From the NCBI GenBank assembly GCA_910585625.1, contig CAJUFQ010000017.1:1-64000 (forward strand): a stretch of DNA of 64,000 nucleotides. Direction: 5' to 3'. The notes under the pieces are model-generated. The model saw only the letters and a list, made by a program, of their open reading frames with translations. It searched no databases and had not been told where the DNA came from. Numbering within the stretch: the stretch's first letter is position 1; each line of letters opens with the position of its first letter. This DNA comes from an uncultured Lachnospiraceae bacterium. Lineage in GTDB: Bacteria; Bacillota; Clostridia; Lachnospirales; Lachnospiraceae. Both the position numbers and the translations under genes were made by a program. Below, in pieces: positions 37,085 to 46,383 of this stretch.

Positions 37085-38674
37085 ATGGCCATCATGCTTC
37101 TTCTCTGCTGTGCTGTCATCCTCTCCTGTATCATAGCAAACCGCTTTTCCAACAAATTCGGAATGCCCGCACTGCTATGCTTCATGGCTCTTGGTATGAT
37201 ATTCGGTTCTGACGGACTGTTCAAGATTTCCTTTAACAACTATGTGATGACGGAGCAGCTCTGTACATTCGCATTGATTTTCATTATGTTTTACGGTGGG
37301 TTCGGCACAAAGTGGCAGACCGCGCGCCCGGTCGCAGCAAAGGCTGTGCTGCTCTCAACCTTGGGGGTGGTCGTTACCGCGCTCCTTACCTGCCTGTTCT
37401 GCTATCAGATCCTGCACTTCTCATTTTCTGAGAGCTTCCTCATAGGGGCGATTTTAAGTTCCACTGACGCAGCTTCCGTATTTTCCATCCTGCGTTCCAA
37501 AAACCTAAACCTAAAGCATTCTACCGCGCCCCTTTTGGAAATTGAGAGCGGCAGCAACGATCCTATGGCATATATGCTGACGATGGTCGCGCTTGCAATG
37601 ATTTCCGGCAACAGCAGCTCTTCTGTGCCGGTTATGATGCTTACACAGATTGGCGTCGGCATTGGCATCGGTATTGCATGCGCGTTCCTCGGCATTGCCG
37701 CCCTCCGGAAAGACGACCTGATTACTCTGGGTATGGATACCGTCTTCGTGATTGCCCTGGTACTCCTCTCCTACGCACTGCCGACCCTGCTGGGCGGAAA
37801 TGGATACCTGAGCGTCTACCTCACCGGCATCATCCTCGGAAACAGCAACATTAACAACAAAATTACACTGGTACACTTTTTCGATGGGATTACCGGGCTT
37901 GCTCAGATTTTAATTTTTTTCCTGCTCGGGCTTCTTTCCTTCCCTCACTTGCTGCCAAAGCTGTTCCTGCCGGCGCTTATGATTGCTTTGTGTCTGACGT
38001 TCATTGCAAGGCCAGCCGCTGTGTTCCTGATTCTGCTGCCTTTCCGTTCTTCGCTGCGGCAATGCCTGCTGGTCGCATGGTCCGGCCTGCGCGGCGCAGC
38101 CTCCATTGTATTTGCGATTATGGTAATTGCAGGCGGAACCAGCCTGGAACATGATTTATTCCATATCGTGTTCTTCATTTCCCTGCTCTCCGTCGCCATC
38201 CAAGGTTCTCTCCTGCCCATGGCAGCGCGAAAGCTTGACATGGTAGATAACAGCTCGGACATCCGCAAGACCTTTAACGACTACCAGGATGACTCTGACC
38301 TGACTCTGATGCGCATGTACATCCCTTCCGGACACAACTGGGAGAACCGCAAGATAGAAGACGTCAGCTTTCCTACAGGCTCCCTTGCCCTGATGGTAAA
38401 ACGTGAAGACGACACCCTGATTCCACGAGGCAGCACGACAATCCTTGCAGGGGATACGATCATCCTAAGCGTCCCCTCATACCGCAGCGAAGACGATGGC
38501 AAGTTAAAGGAAATCCTCATAGACGAAGGGCATAATTGGTGCAACTCCTCCATTGCGGAATTGAATCTGCCTGAAAATATACTGATTGCCTTAATCAAAC
38601 GCGAAGATGAAAACATCATTCCTCAAGGAAGCACTGTCATCCACCCGCAAGACAGAGTCGTTATCTATAAATAG
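37085..38674 (+). CDS. Potassium/proton antiporter, CPA1 family (CvrA/NhaP2-like)
   Basis: 529 residues. About 12 membrane helices (1-380), with the ion-binding signature GAILSSTDAASVFSIL and ESGSNDPMAYMLT, where the ND pair in helix 6 is typical of CPA1 exchangers. The cytoplasmic tail has two TrkA-C/RCK_C-like modules (~395-455 and ~460-529) with a repeated pattern (GHNWENRKIEDVSFP...IPRGSTTILAGDTII and GHNWCNSSIAELNLP...IPQGSTVIHPQDRVVI). Tandem RCK_C regions sense nucleotides such as c-di-AMP in Firmicutes relatives (known for family members, not shown here). Function: K+ or Na+ efflux and pH/osmotic control. AAAGGA precedes ATG 37085. Confidence 0.9.
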   Translation: MAIMLLLCCAVILSCIIANRFSNKFGMPALLCFMALGMIFGSDGLFKISFNNYVMTEQLCTFALIFIMFYGGFGTKWQTARPVAAKAVLLSTLGVVVTALLTCLFCYQILHFSFSESFLIGAILSSTDAASVFSILRSKNLNLKHSTAPLLEIESGSNDPMAYMLTMVALAMISGNSSSSVPVMMLTQIGVGIGIGIACAFLGIAALRKDDLITLGMDTVFVIALVLLSYALPTLLGGNGYLSVYLTGIILGNSNINNKITLVHFFDGITGLAQILIFFLLGLLSFPHLLPKLFLPALMIALCLTFIARPAAVFLILLPFRSSLRQCLLVAWSGLRGAASIVFAIMVIAGGTSLEHDLFHIVFFISLLSVAIQGSLLPMAARKLDMVDNSSDIRKTFNDYQDDSDLTLMRMYIPSGHNWENRKIEDVSFPTGSLALMVKREDDTLIPRGSTTILAGDTIILSVPSYRSEDDGKLKEILIDEGHNWCNSSIAELNLPENILIALIKREDENIIPQGSTVIHPQDRVVIYK

Positions 38675-38794
38675 CCGCCGTCCCGCACTGTCCATTTCAT
38701 TTGCGGAAATTGATTTTCCGTAGATTTTTTCACTTCATTTATGATATACTTATTGTTAACGAGTTTAACCAGCCACGCAAAGGAGTGTGATATA

Positions 38795-39298
38795 ATGACT
38801 GATAATGAACTGCTGCTTGCCATCGCCGACATTATGGACAAGAAATTAGACGCCAGGCTTAAGCCGATAGAAGAAGACATCCAGTGCATGAAGACTGACA
38901 TCAAACATATGAAGGATGATATCTTACATATGCAGGACGATATCTTACATATGCAGGACGATATCTTACATATAAAGGACGACATCAAACAAGTAAAATC
39001 TGATATCAAGCATATGCAGGACGATATCTTACATATGCAGGACGACATCAAACAGGTAAAATCTGATATCAAGCATATGCAGGGCGATATCTTACACATA
39101 CAAAGTGATGTCAGACAGATAGAATTAGTTCAGGAAAATGCCGTCCTGCCTCGGCTCAGCACGATTGAATCCTGTTACACGACGACGTACAGCCGTTATA
39201 AAACCTACGCGGATAAGATGGCAGCAGCTTTTGTCGACATTGACTTATTGAAAAAAGTCGTCGCGGAACACAGCGAAATACTGCAGAAAATCTCATGA
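38795..39298 (+). CDS. Coiled-coil protein with 7-residue repeats
   Basis: 167 residues from ATG 38795, behind AAAGGAG. Residues ~25-110 are an uninterrupted coiled coil built of heptads of the form DDILHMQ, KSDIKHM and DDIKQV, repeated about 12 times. At DNA level these are 21-bp near-identical units, so the number of heptads could change by recombination. The C-terminal ~60 residues form a different helical region. No membrane helix. Similar proteins occur in gut Clostridia; no function is known to me. Structure suggests an oligomeric rod or tether. Confidence 0.8.
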   Translation: MTDNELLLAIADIMDKKLDARLKPIEEDIQCMKTDIKHMKDDILHMQDDILHMQDDILHIKDDIKQVKSDIKHMQDDILHMQDDIKQVKSDIKHMQGDILHIQSDVRQIELVQENAVLPRLSTIESCYTTTYSRYKTYADKMAAAFVDIDLLKKVVAEHSEILQKIS

Positions 39299-39302
39299 AT
39301 AT

Positions 39303-39346
39303 AAGGCATCCGGCAGACGGATTATCCCGCTTGCCGGATGCCTTTC
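39303..39346 (+). terminator. Terminator of the coiled-coil gene
   Basis: AAGGCATCCGGCA pairs perfectly with TGCCGGATGCCTT (39303-39315 and 39332-39344), followed by TCTAAT. Confidence 0.8.
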
Positions 39347-39465
39347 TAATTACTGAAACCTGCCCCCATTTAGAAAAAATCAGATTCAGAGCAGTTTATC
39401 TTTTGTATGACTTATCCTTCCCCTCTCTTCTCTGAATCTGACACATTCCAAATGGACAGGGACAC

Positions 39466-40410
39466 TTATTGGCTTAAGGCCTCAATCGCTTCCGCTTTCG
39501 TCAGCACATCTCCAGCGCAGACTGCCTTGCCATCTCCGGCAACGCCCAAACCTTCAAGTTTTTGCTGAAAGGCTGCCTCATCTATCTCCTTCCCCATGTC
39601 ATAGTAATCGGTAACGCCCTCTCCCGTATAGGCTCCTTCTTCATCATAAGACGCGTTATAGGCAAAATTCAGCACAGGCTGGTCATCGTTTGTAAGGGTC
39701 TTATCCGTGGACGCCTGATAATAGGACTTTCCGTATCCGCCCTCATCTCCGCCGCCATTCCAGCTTGTGAACAGGGCAATTATACCGCTCCGCTCATAAT
39801 AGGTCATCTCTGTTGTCCTCATGGAATCGGCTATACAGAACAGCTCTCCATTTTTTACTGTATAGATAGAATAAGCCTCATAACCGGCATCATAAACAGC
39901 CAGCTCCGGGACGTCGTCGCCATCCAGGTAAATCAGTGAGTAAACAGCCGTATCTTCTGCGGCGCCTTCGATTTTACTTTTATAAATCTCACGGTATCCA
40001 TCGGCAGACTGGTCATTGCCTGCCCCAGCCGTATTATCAGGGACAACGGCAGGCTCCGTAGCCGCTCCTGCATCCCCTCCGTTATCAGCAGGGGCTTCCG
40101 GCACGCTGCTGCCTGCCGGCTCAGCTGCGCCGGCATTATCATCCTGCCTGTCGCTTCCGGCGCTATCCATAGCGTCAAGGCTGTCTCCCTGCGTGTCGCT
40201 TGCCAATACGTCCTTTGACTCTCCGCCGTTAGCCTCTGGATCCTTGCTGAGTTCTTGTACGCCTTTGACAGCCGCATCATCTTTTTTCGCCAGCTTCTCT
40301 GAAGCCTCGCCTGCCTCCGCCGTATCCGCGTTTGTATCAGCAGCGTTTCCACATGCCTCAAACGTAAACAGCACGAAACATGACATGCATAAAAGTAAAA
40401 ACTTTTTCAC
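39466..40410 (-). CDS. Putative lipoprotein of unknown function
   Basis: 314 residues. Lipoprotein signal peptide with lipobox FTFEAC (Cys 20). A long Ala/Asp/Glu-rich, probably disordered linker covers ~25-135, consistent with spanning the cell wall. The C-terminal domain (~140-314) contains IYLDGDDVPELAVYD, a DGD motif often seen in secreted 'FG-GAP-like' or VCBS-type repeats binding Ca2+, and a Gly-rich WNGGGDEGGYGKSYY. No enzyme motif recognised. Thirteen bases separate it from the PG-binding gene upstream, so the two are one operon; a role at the cell wall is inferred. Confidence 0.75.
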   Translation of the reverse strand: MKKFLLLCMSCFVLFTFEACGNAADTNADTAEAGEASEKLAKKDDAAVKGVQELSKDPEANGGESKDVLASDTQGDSLDAMDSAGSDRQDDNAGAAEPAGSSVPEAPADNGGDAGAATEPAVVPDNTAGAGNDQSADGYREIYKSKIEGAAEDTAVYSLIYLDGDDVPELAVYDAGYEAYSIYTVKNGELFCIADSMRTTEMTYYERSGIIALFTSWNGGGDEGGYGKSYYQASTDKTLTNDDQPVLNFAYNASYDEEGAYTGEGVTDYYDMGKEIDEAAFQQKLEGLGVAGDGKAVCAGDVLTKAEAIEALSQ

Positions 40411-40422
40411 GTTCTTACCCTC

Positions 40423-41727
40423 CTATTTCTTTGTCATAATCTTATACAATTTGCTGGCATTTTCTGCCCTGCGCTTTGCTTCGCCATTCGTATCCCTGGG
40501 AACCTCATACATTCGGCAGACAATATCACCGGCGCTCTTGGCTGTTTTGTTCCCGGCTTTCCATTTCTTATATACGTTAGAATATGCGCCTTTTAACTCA
40601 TCTGCCATGAAATTGACTTCTGCCTTGATGCATTCATTAATTGTTGGCTTATCGCCTTTTGAATACTTCTTGTAGGACGCAATAAGCCTTTCCGTACGCT
40701 CTCCTGTCCACTGAATCATTCCAAGCCCGAACTTTCCGGCATATCCGCTCGCCTTTACTTTCTTCTGCAGGGCTTCGGTTGCCTTAATCCCCACATCACA
40801 GATAGATCTGCCTGAAAATTTATTTCTGTAGTTAAAATGCTTATCCATATATTTCAGGTATCCAGGCTCTGCCGCAGGATTGGACTTATAATTCGAGCTT
40901 TCAAACTTGCCAGGCGTCCCTTCATTCATGATGTTCCCAAGAACCCCAGCTACAAATGCAACTTCATAATTATCCTTTAAAAGCCTTTCCGCTGCCATCG
41001 TCAAAGCTGCTTTCTTCTCCTTTGAGAGTCCAAGAGATTTATCATTCTTGATATTATCCAGAATTTTCTGTATCCCTTTGGCTGGTGGCTTAGGTGCAGG
41101 CGGATTTTTTATACCCTCCAAGGCTTTATTAATCGCTTTCCTTGTTTTTTCGCCTACAATCCCATCTGCTGTCAGCTTATGGGCTTTCTGAAATCTCTTG
41201 ACGGCATTTTCGGTGTCTTTGCCAAAGATTCCGTCTGTACCCTTCGTATCATACCCGAGCTTCGTAAGATCCTTCTGCAGTTTTTTCACTGCCGTTCCCC
41301 GGCTCCCGCGTTTCAGGACTTCTTCCTTCGCTTTCTTTGCCTCCAATGCTTTTGCGATAGCATTGCTTGTTTTTTCGCCTACAATCCCATCTGCTGTCAG
41401 CTTATGAGCTTTCTGAAATCTCTTGACGGCATTTTCAGTGTCCTTGCCAAAGATTCCGTCTGTACCCTTCGTATCATACCCAAGCTTCGTGAGATTCTTC
41501 TGCAGTTTTTCCACTGCCGTTCCCCGGCTCCCACGTTTCAGGATTGGCGTTTTCGCCGCAGCCCTGGCGCTTAATGTAAGCACTGCCGCCACATCATTTG
41601 TGCTTCGAGCGTTTTTTGCTCCCCTTGCATTCTCCTCTGATACCAGCGTCATATCTGACGTTTGGCTTGCCCTGCTCCTTGTATCAGATGCATAAACATT
41701 CAATGCATTGTAATCCGTATTAATCAT
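40423..41727 (-). CDS. Peptidoglycan-binding protein with tail-tip-lysozyme-like domain
   Basis: 434 residues. Two near-identical PG_binding_1 modules (~62-130 and ~137-205: RGSRGTAV.KLQK.LTKLGYDTKGTDGIFG, KRFQKAHKLTADGIVG) are followed by a Pro-rich linker and a C-terminal domain like the phage tail-tip lysozyme family (VLGNIMNEGTPGKFE with a candidate catalytic Glu, FGLGMIQWTGERTERLIASY). It would cleave peptidoglycan. No signal peptide, so export may need phage-like holin or lysis, or a non-classical route. Could be a prophage leftover or a domesticated lysin; no other phage genes are near. Ribosome site weak. Confidence 0.85.
   Translation of the reverse strand: MINTDYNALNVYASDTRSRASQTSDMTLVSEENARGAKNARSTNDVAAVLTLSARAAAKTPILKRGSRGTAVEKLQKNLTKLGYDTKGTDGIFGKDTENAVKRFQKAHKLTADGIVGEKTSNAIAKALEAKKAKEEVLKRGSRGTAVKKLQKDLTKLGYDTKGTDGIFGKDTENAVKRFQKAHKLTADGIVGEKTRKAINKALEGIKNPPAPKPPAKGIQKILDNIKNDKSLGLSKEKKAALTMAAERLLKDNYEVAFVAGVLGNIMNEGTPGKFESSNYKSNPAAEPGYLKYMDKHFNYRNKFSGRSICDVGIKATEALQKKVKASGYAGKFGLGMIQWTGERTERLIASYKKYSKGDKPTINECIKAEVNFMADELKGAYSNVYKKWKAGNKTAKSAGDIVCRMYEVPRDTNGEAKRRAENASKLYKIMTKK
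41141..41544. repeat. Intragenic direct repeat, about 175 bp twice at 225-bp offset
   Basis: Positions 41141-41319 and 41366-41544 are almost identical at DNA level, with roughly ten differences by eye, and code for the two PG-binding modules of the enclosing gene. The identity includes synonymous sites, so the duplication is recent or homogenised by gene conversion. Confidence 0.85.
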
Positions 41728-41841
41728 TTTTCTACTCTATTCTACCACTATTTTATCTTTTTGTACACGAAGACTTCTTTAGAAAGGCCGGATTTATAGG
41801 AAAACTCCCCTTCCAATCTTCTGCCTCTTGTAAGTCATTCT

Positions 41842-41898
41842 TTACCTAAAAAGCCAATGAGCAAATTGCCAAAAAAGCTGTCTTGCCATCAATACCAT
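41842..41898 (-). CDS. Possible 18-residue peptide gene behind an AgrC-like kinase
   Basis: ATG 41898 lies six bases after a strong AAAGGAGGTGAGT and opens MVLMARQLFWQFAHWLFR then TAA at 41842. The gene begins 75 bases downstream of the GHKL kinase stop on the same strand. The peptide is short, basic and rich in Trp/Phe/Leu, with no cysteine, so it is not a classical AgrD thiolactone precursor. It may be a signal peptide pheromone, a leader peptide, or the relic of a longer gene. The strong ribosome site is the only direct support. Confidence 0.3.
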   Translation of the reverse strand: MVLMARQLFWQFAHWLFR

Positions 41899-41973
41899 TG
41901 CACTCACCTCCTTTTCTCTATCATACTGCCTCTCGGCTTCATTTTTCAAGAGAAAAGGAATGAGCGGTCATTT

Positions 41974-43314
41974 TCAGAAATAAACGGTCGCTTTTTCAGA
42001 TAATGGGAAGATAATCCTGACTGCAAATCTGCCTTCCAGGCTTTCAAATAGGATTTCCCCATGGTTTTTACGGACCGCATCCTTTATGTTCAAAATCCCA
42101 TATCCATGGTTTTTGACGTCCTTTTTGGAAGTCATGTTCCCCAACTTTCCAACTTCAACAGACTGGCTGGATGAATTTTCAACTTCTATCACCAGCTGTT
42201 CCCCCAGACGCCGTATCGCCAGATAAATGCTTCGTTCCGATTCCTCCACGTTTGTGCAAGCTTCAATGCTATTGGATAGGAGGTTCGAGAATATCGTACA
42301 CAAGTCAAAATCACCTACCGGCAAGTCTGCAGGCAGGGAACCTTCAATCTCCCACCGAATCTTCTGCCTCTCTGACTCGGACTGCATCTGGGACAGGATA
42401 GCATCCACTATTTCATGGTTAACAGACACCGTCTTTTTGATTGACTGATCCATGTGTGACTGAATCTCTGACAGATAGGTTAACGCTTTCTGGTTCTCCC
42501 CTTGCTCCAAATGATAACTTAGGATATTCATATGGTTTTTCATGTCATGGCGCATCTTCCGGGTTTCTTTTGCATTATTTCGCACAGTCTTCACATAATT
42601 CTTTGCAATCTGCAAATATTGTTCCTTTAAGATACTCTCCTCCCTATATTTTTTTCGGAAGACATCTAACACAACGATGCCTATTCCAAACACATAAAAT
42701 ACTATATTAATAATTATCGTACATACAGCAACCGCATTCGCCAGACCTACATTTTCATATCCTGCACTGATTTCTTCTACAAATGCTTGTACAAAAGACG
42801 CAGTAAACACACAAACGCTTGCAATCCAGAAATATCTCGTTGGCAACCTACTTACTATTTCTTTATATCCTGATGTTTTCCGCAATCGTTCCGCCAAAAT
42901 AGACATTATGGCAATCGTAAGCATTCCTCTCACAAAATAGTAAAAAGTAGAATTTTCTAATTTCCCTACTGAATTTCCAGAAATAGCGGAAAAAAACAGA
43001 TTGATACACAAATATGGAAAACCTAAATACATCACACTGCATATGTAGATTGCAAAACGACGAAACCACTGTCCTTCTGTCCAAGACATCCATATAGCCA
43101 AAAGCAACATTTGTCCAAGTATTAATATCCATCCTTCTTCATATCTCTTCCAATCACCCCCAGCACAGAATACAATGGACAAAACCACTCCTAAAATTAA
43201 ATATGATTTTTTTCTTGTAACAGAAACACAAAATATCCCACATAGCATTACTCCAATCTCTAGTCCACTCATCATATTTAATACCACACAAAAAACAAAC
43301 TCTCCCACATCCAT
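41974..43314 (-). CDS. GHKL-domain sensor histidine kinase (AgrC-like)
   Basis: 446 residues. Six to seven membrane helices cover 1-215, a coiled-coil linker follows, and the dimerisation motif is MRHDMKNHMNIL, whose His is the phospho-acceptor of the AgrC/VirS class. The C-terminal GHKL ATPase has LLSNSIEAC and GYGILNIKDAV. It follows the LytTR regulator gene by four bases and is cotranscribed. Such pairs usually sense a peptide pheromone at the outer face. No agrB-type processing enzyme is in the window. Confidence 0.9.
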   Translation of the reverse strand: MDVGEFVFCVVLNMMSGLEIGVMLCGIFCVSVTRKKSYLILGVVLSIVFCAGGDWKRYEEGWILILGQMLLLAIWMSWTEGQWFRRFAIYICSVMYLGFPYLCINLFFSAISGNSVGKLENSTFYYFVRGMLTIAIMSILAERLRKTSGYKEIVSRLPTRYFWIASVCVFTASFVQAFVEEISAGYENVGLANAVAVCTIIINIVFYVFGIGIVVLDVFRKKYREESILKEQYLQIAKNYVKTVRNNAKETRKMRHDMKNHMNILSYHLEQGENQKALTYLSEIQSHMDQSIKKTVSVNHEIVDAILSQMQSESERQKIRWEIEGSLPADLPVGDFDLCTIFSNLLSNSIEACTNVEESERSIYLAIRRLGEQLVIEVENSSSQSVEVGKLGNMTSKKDVKNHGYGILNIKDAVRKNHGEILFESLEGRFAVRIIFPLSEKATVYF

Positions 43315-43318
43315 AACC

Positions 43319-44017
43319 TTACCTCGCCTTCCGGATAATATAAGCCAGATATGCTTCTTTCAGTTCTTTCACCCTCCTCCTGCTCACTGGAATGCTCTCC
43401 CCATTTTTCAGCAGGACGCTTTTGTTAATCTCAGAAACATTTCCCAGATTGACCAGGTAACTTTTATGGCAGCGGAAAAAGGATTTCTTCCCCAACATTT
43501 CTCCCAGCTGCTGCAGTCCCATATCACAGAAAGATTCCCCCAATTTCCCCACCAGACGGCTGTACTTTTTATCAGAGGCAAAATAAAAAATGTCCTTTTC
43601 TTTTACTGCCATTTCCCCCTGAATGCCTTTCAGCACAAGCACCTGATTTTCCTCTATATCTTCGATTACCCGCACCAGATACTTCTCCAGTTTCCGCACG
43701 TCCACAGGCTTCTCAAGAAAACCATAAACGTTCTTGCCAAATGCCTCTGGCATCCCTTCCAGATGGCTCGTCACGAAAATTATTTTCACATCCTCCTCAC
43801 CCTGGAGATAATCTTTCAGCTGGATTCCTGACATGCCCTCCATCTCTATGTCTAGAAACAGAAGATCCGTCCCTTCTCCGCTCTTCACAAACTCCTTCGC
43901 AGAACTGTATTCCTGCCGTTCATACTGTAAGCCATTTTCCCTGAAATATTGTTCCAGCAAGGTTTTCAGCTGCTCCCTGAACTCCCTTTCATCATCGCAA
44001 ATCCCGATTTTCACCAT
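43319..44017 (-). CDS. LytTR-family response regulator (AgrA-like)
   Basis: 232 residues. The receiver carries IGICDDEREFREQL, phospho-Asp in LLFLDIEMEGMSGIQL and GFLEKPVDV. The LytTR DNA-binding domain spans ~130-232 (EKDIFYFASDKKYSRLV, FFRCHKSYLVNLGNV, LKNGESIPVSRRRVKEL). First gene of the two-component unit; the kinase starts four bases after its stop. LytTR regulators bind paired 9-bp repeats; no obvious target was seen. Confidence 0.92.
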   Translation of the reverse strand: MVKIGICDDEREFREQLKTLLEQYFRENGLQYERQEYSSAKEFVKSGEGTDLLFLDIEMEGMSGIQLKDYLQGEEDVKIIFVTSHLEGMPEAFGKNVYGFLEKPVDVRKLEKYLVRVIEDIEENQVLVLKGIQGEMAVKEKDIFYFASDKKYSRLVGKLGESFCDMGLQQLGEMLGKKSFFRCHKSYLVNLGNVSEINKSVLLKNGESIPVSRRRVKELKEAYLAYIIRKAR

Positions 44018-44032
44018 TTATCCTACTCCCTG

Positions 44033-44074
44033 AAAAAATCCCCGGCCGCCTGATATTCCTGACTGCCGGGGATT
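44033..44074 (-). terminator. Terminator downstream of secDF
   Basis: On the minus strand AATCCCCGGC pairs with (G)CCGGGGATT, followed by TTTTTCAG, between secDF and the LytTR gene. Confidence 0.88.
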
Positions 44075-44124
44075 CATCCCTTAATTTCTAGCTAAGAGTT
44101 ATATTTTTATGCCGTATTGCCTGT

Positions 44125-46272
44125 TTATTTCTTGGCAAACTTCACTTTGAACACATACCAGAGGGCGCCCGTGATGCATACGGAAGAATAAGCGCCGCAG
44201 ATAATGCCCGCCATCAGCGGAAGCGCAAACTCCCGGATGGAGCTGACCCCTAAGATGAACAGCATGAACACCATGATAAATGTTGTCAGCGACGTATTGA
44301 TGCTTCGGGTCAGGGTCTGGGTAATACTCCTGTTCACGATTTCTTCAATCGCCTCCGGATCCTTCTTCCTGCTGCTTCCTAAGTTCTCACGGATACGGTC
44401 GAAAATGACGATAGTCGCGTTGATGGAGTAACCCACAATCGTCAGCATACATGCAATAAACGTATTGCCCACGGAAATCCTCACAATCGCATAGAATGCA
44501 AGCACCACCAGCACGTCATGAACCAATGCGATAACTGCGCTTCCCGCAAAACGGATATCCTTAAATCGGAACCAGATATAAATCAGCATACAAATCGTCG
44601 CTATGATAACTGCCCACACTGCGTCAGACCTCATCTCGGAACTGATGGTGGAGCTGATGTTCTCTGCCGTAATCCCGGCTTCGTCCACCCCAAATTCATC
44701 CTTCAATGCCTGGTTGAGGGCTTCACGTTCAGCAAGCTCCAGAGAACGCGTCTTGATTACCACCTGGTTGCTTCCCTCAATTTTCTGGGTCTGCGTATTG
44801 GAGTCGTTGGTAACCTTCTCCACCACAGGCACAATCTTCTGATCAATCTCTTCAATGCTGTAATCTTCATTAAAAGTAACTGTAGTGGAAGTACCGCCTA
44901 CAAAATCAAGGCTGTAATTGAGCATGTTGCGGTTCTGTGCGCTGTTGATTCCCATGCCCACAAATCCTGCCACGATAACAACGCCGGAGAGGGCAAAGAA
45001 GATAACTTTCTTCTTAAGGAACCCAACTATCTTCAACTCTTTTGCCTTGCCATAGAATTTGGCGTCCTGCAGGCCCAATGCATAAAAACATTTCATCAGC
45101 CAGCGGGTCACTACTAATGCCGTGAACATAGACAATACGATACCGATGCCCAGTGTATAAGCAAATCCCTTCACAGGGCCGGAACCACGCATACCCAGCA
45201 CGATAGCTGCAATCAATGTAGTAATGTTACCGTCCACAATCGCGGACAAAGCCTTTTCATATCCAAGCTTAATCGCCGTGTTCACCGTCTTCCCTGCCGC
45301 TATCTCCTCGCGGATACGTGCGAATATGATGACATTGGCGTCTACCGCCATACCAATAGATAAGATGATACCAGCAATACCCGGGAGGGTGAGCGTGATA
45401 TCAAATATCCACAACGCATAAACTGTCAGCGCAGAATACAGCACCAACGCCAGGCTGGCCGTGAATCCAGGCAGAAGATATACGATAATCATAAAAATCA
45501 TAACCAGCACAAGGCCAATCGCCGCCGCTTTCAAGCTGCTGGAAATCGCTTCCTCACCAAGCTGTGCCCCCACTACCTTGGAATTCAGTTCTTCAAGTTC
45601 CAGGGACAGGGAACCGATACGGATGGTAGATGCAAGGTTCTCCGCTGCCTCCAGGCTTTCCATACCCTCAATCTGCGCATGTCCGCCGCTGATAGCTGAA
45701 TCTACGCCAGGTTTGCTGATAATCTCACCGTCATAGACAATAGGCATCGTCTTGCCCACATTGGCCGCTGTCGCCTGTTCAAATTTCACTGCGCCCTCAT
45801 CTGTCAGCGTCAGTTCCACGACATATTCCGTCTGGCCGGTCGTCTGGTTTTTATACGGAACTCCCTTAGCGTTCTGGATATCCGTGCCGCTTACCAATAC
45901 ATTCCCATCCTCATCCTGGAATTCCATGGATCCCGGCTTGCCTAACTCTTCCAGAATCGCGTTTGCGTCTGAGACGCCCGGAATCTCAATATTGATTCGG
46001 TCGCTGCCCTCCTGGTACACGCTTGCTTCCGTACTGTAGGCTTCCACACGCCTCTGCAGCTTGTAGATAGTGTCCGCCATGTCTTCCTGGGACGGATTGT
46101 CCTCCACTGCTCCGTAGGTGATGCTGACACCGCCTGCAAGATCGAGTCCCAGCTTAATGTTACGGTTCTCGCCTACTCCAACCGTTGAGATAATGGTTCC
46201 GGCATACCAGGACATCCCTGCCATAATCGCCAAAATCAGAACCAGAATCCCCACTGCTTTTCCTTTTTTCAT
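44125..46272 (-). CDS. secDF: Protein translocase subunit SecDF (fused)
   Basis: 715 residues, SecD and SecF in one chain, which membrane-export machinery uses with SecYEG to pull preproteins out using the proton gradient. The SecD part (~1-395) has LGLDLAGGVSITYG, periplasmic P1 segments and GIAGIILSIGMAVDANVIIFARIREE. The SecF part (~410-715) has NYSLDFVGGTSTTVTFNEDY and TIVGYSINATIVIFDRIREN. Twelve helices expected. Downstream of the SCIFF genes, an arrangement conserved across Clostridia. Confidence 0.95.
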   Translation of the reverse strand: MKKGKAVGILVLILAIMAGMSWYAGTIISTVGVGENRNIKLGLDLAGGVSITYGAVEDNPSQEDMADTIYKLQRRVEAYSTEASVYQEGSDRINIEIPGVSDANAILEELGKPGSMEFQDEDGNVLVSGTDIQNAKGVPYKNQTTGQTEYVVELTLTDEGAVKFEQATAANVGKTMPIVYDGEIISKPGVDSAISGGHAQIEGMESLEAAENLASTIRIGSLSLELEELNSKVVGAQLGEEAISSSLKAAAIGLVLVMIFMIIVYLLPGFTASLALVLYSALTVYALWIFDITLTLPGIAGIILSIGMAVDANVIIFARIREEIAAGKTVNTAIKLGYEKALSAIVDGNITTLIAAIVLGMRGSGPVKGFAYTLGIGIVLSMFTALVVTRWLMKCFYALGLQDAKFYGKAKELKIVGFLKKKVIFFALSGVVIVAGFVGMGINSAQNRNMLNYSLDFVGGTSTTVTFNEDYSIEEIDQKIVPVVEKVTNDSNTQTQKIEGSNQVVIKTRSLELAEREALNQALKDEFGVDEAGITAENISSTISSEMRSDAVWAVIIATICMLIYIWFRFKDIRFAGSAVIALVHDVLVVLAFYAIVRISVGNTFIACMLTIVGYSINATIVIFDRIRENLGSSRKKDPEAIEEIVNRSITQTLTRSINTSLTTFIMVFMLFILGVSSIREFALPLMAGIICGAYSSVCITGALWYVFKVKFAKK

Positions 46273-46383
46273 GATTTTCCTCTCCTGTCTTTTCTTACCG
46301 GCGTCTGCAGCTCCCTTTCCGGCTGCGCCCGGATGTAATTTCTATAATATATTTACAGCAATGCTGTCCATATCGGTTCTTCC

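Noticed and set aside
38910..39090. CRISPR or satellite repeats
   Set aside because: The 21-bp repeats are in frame and encode a coiled coil with substitutions that keep the heptad pattern.
40423..41727. Prophage remnant
   Set aside because: Only one phage-like domain; flanking genes are chromosomal-type and no other phage genes are seen.
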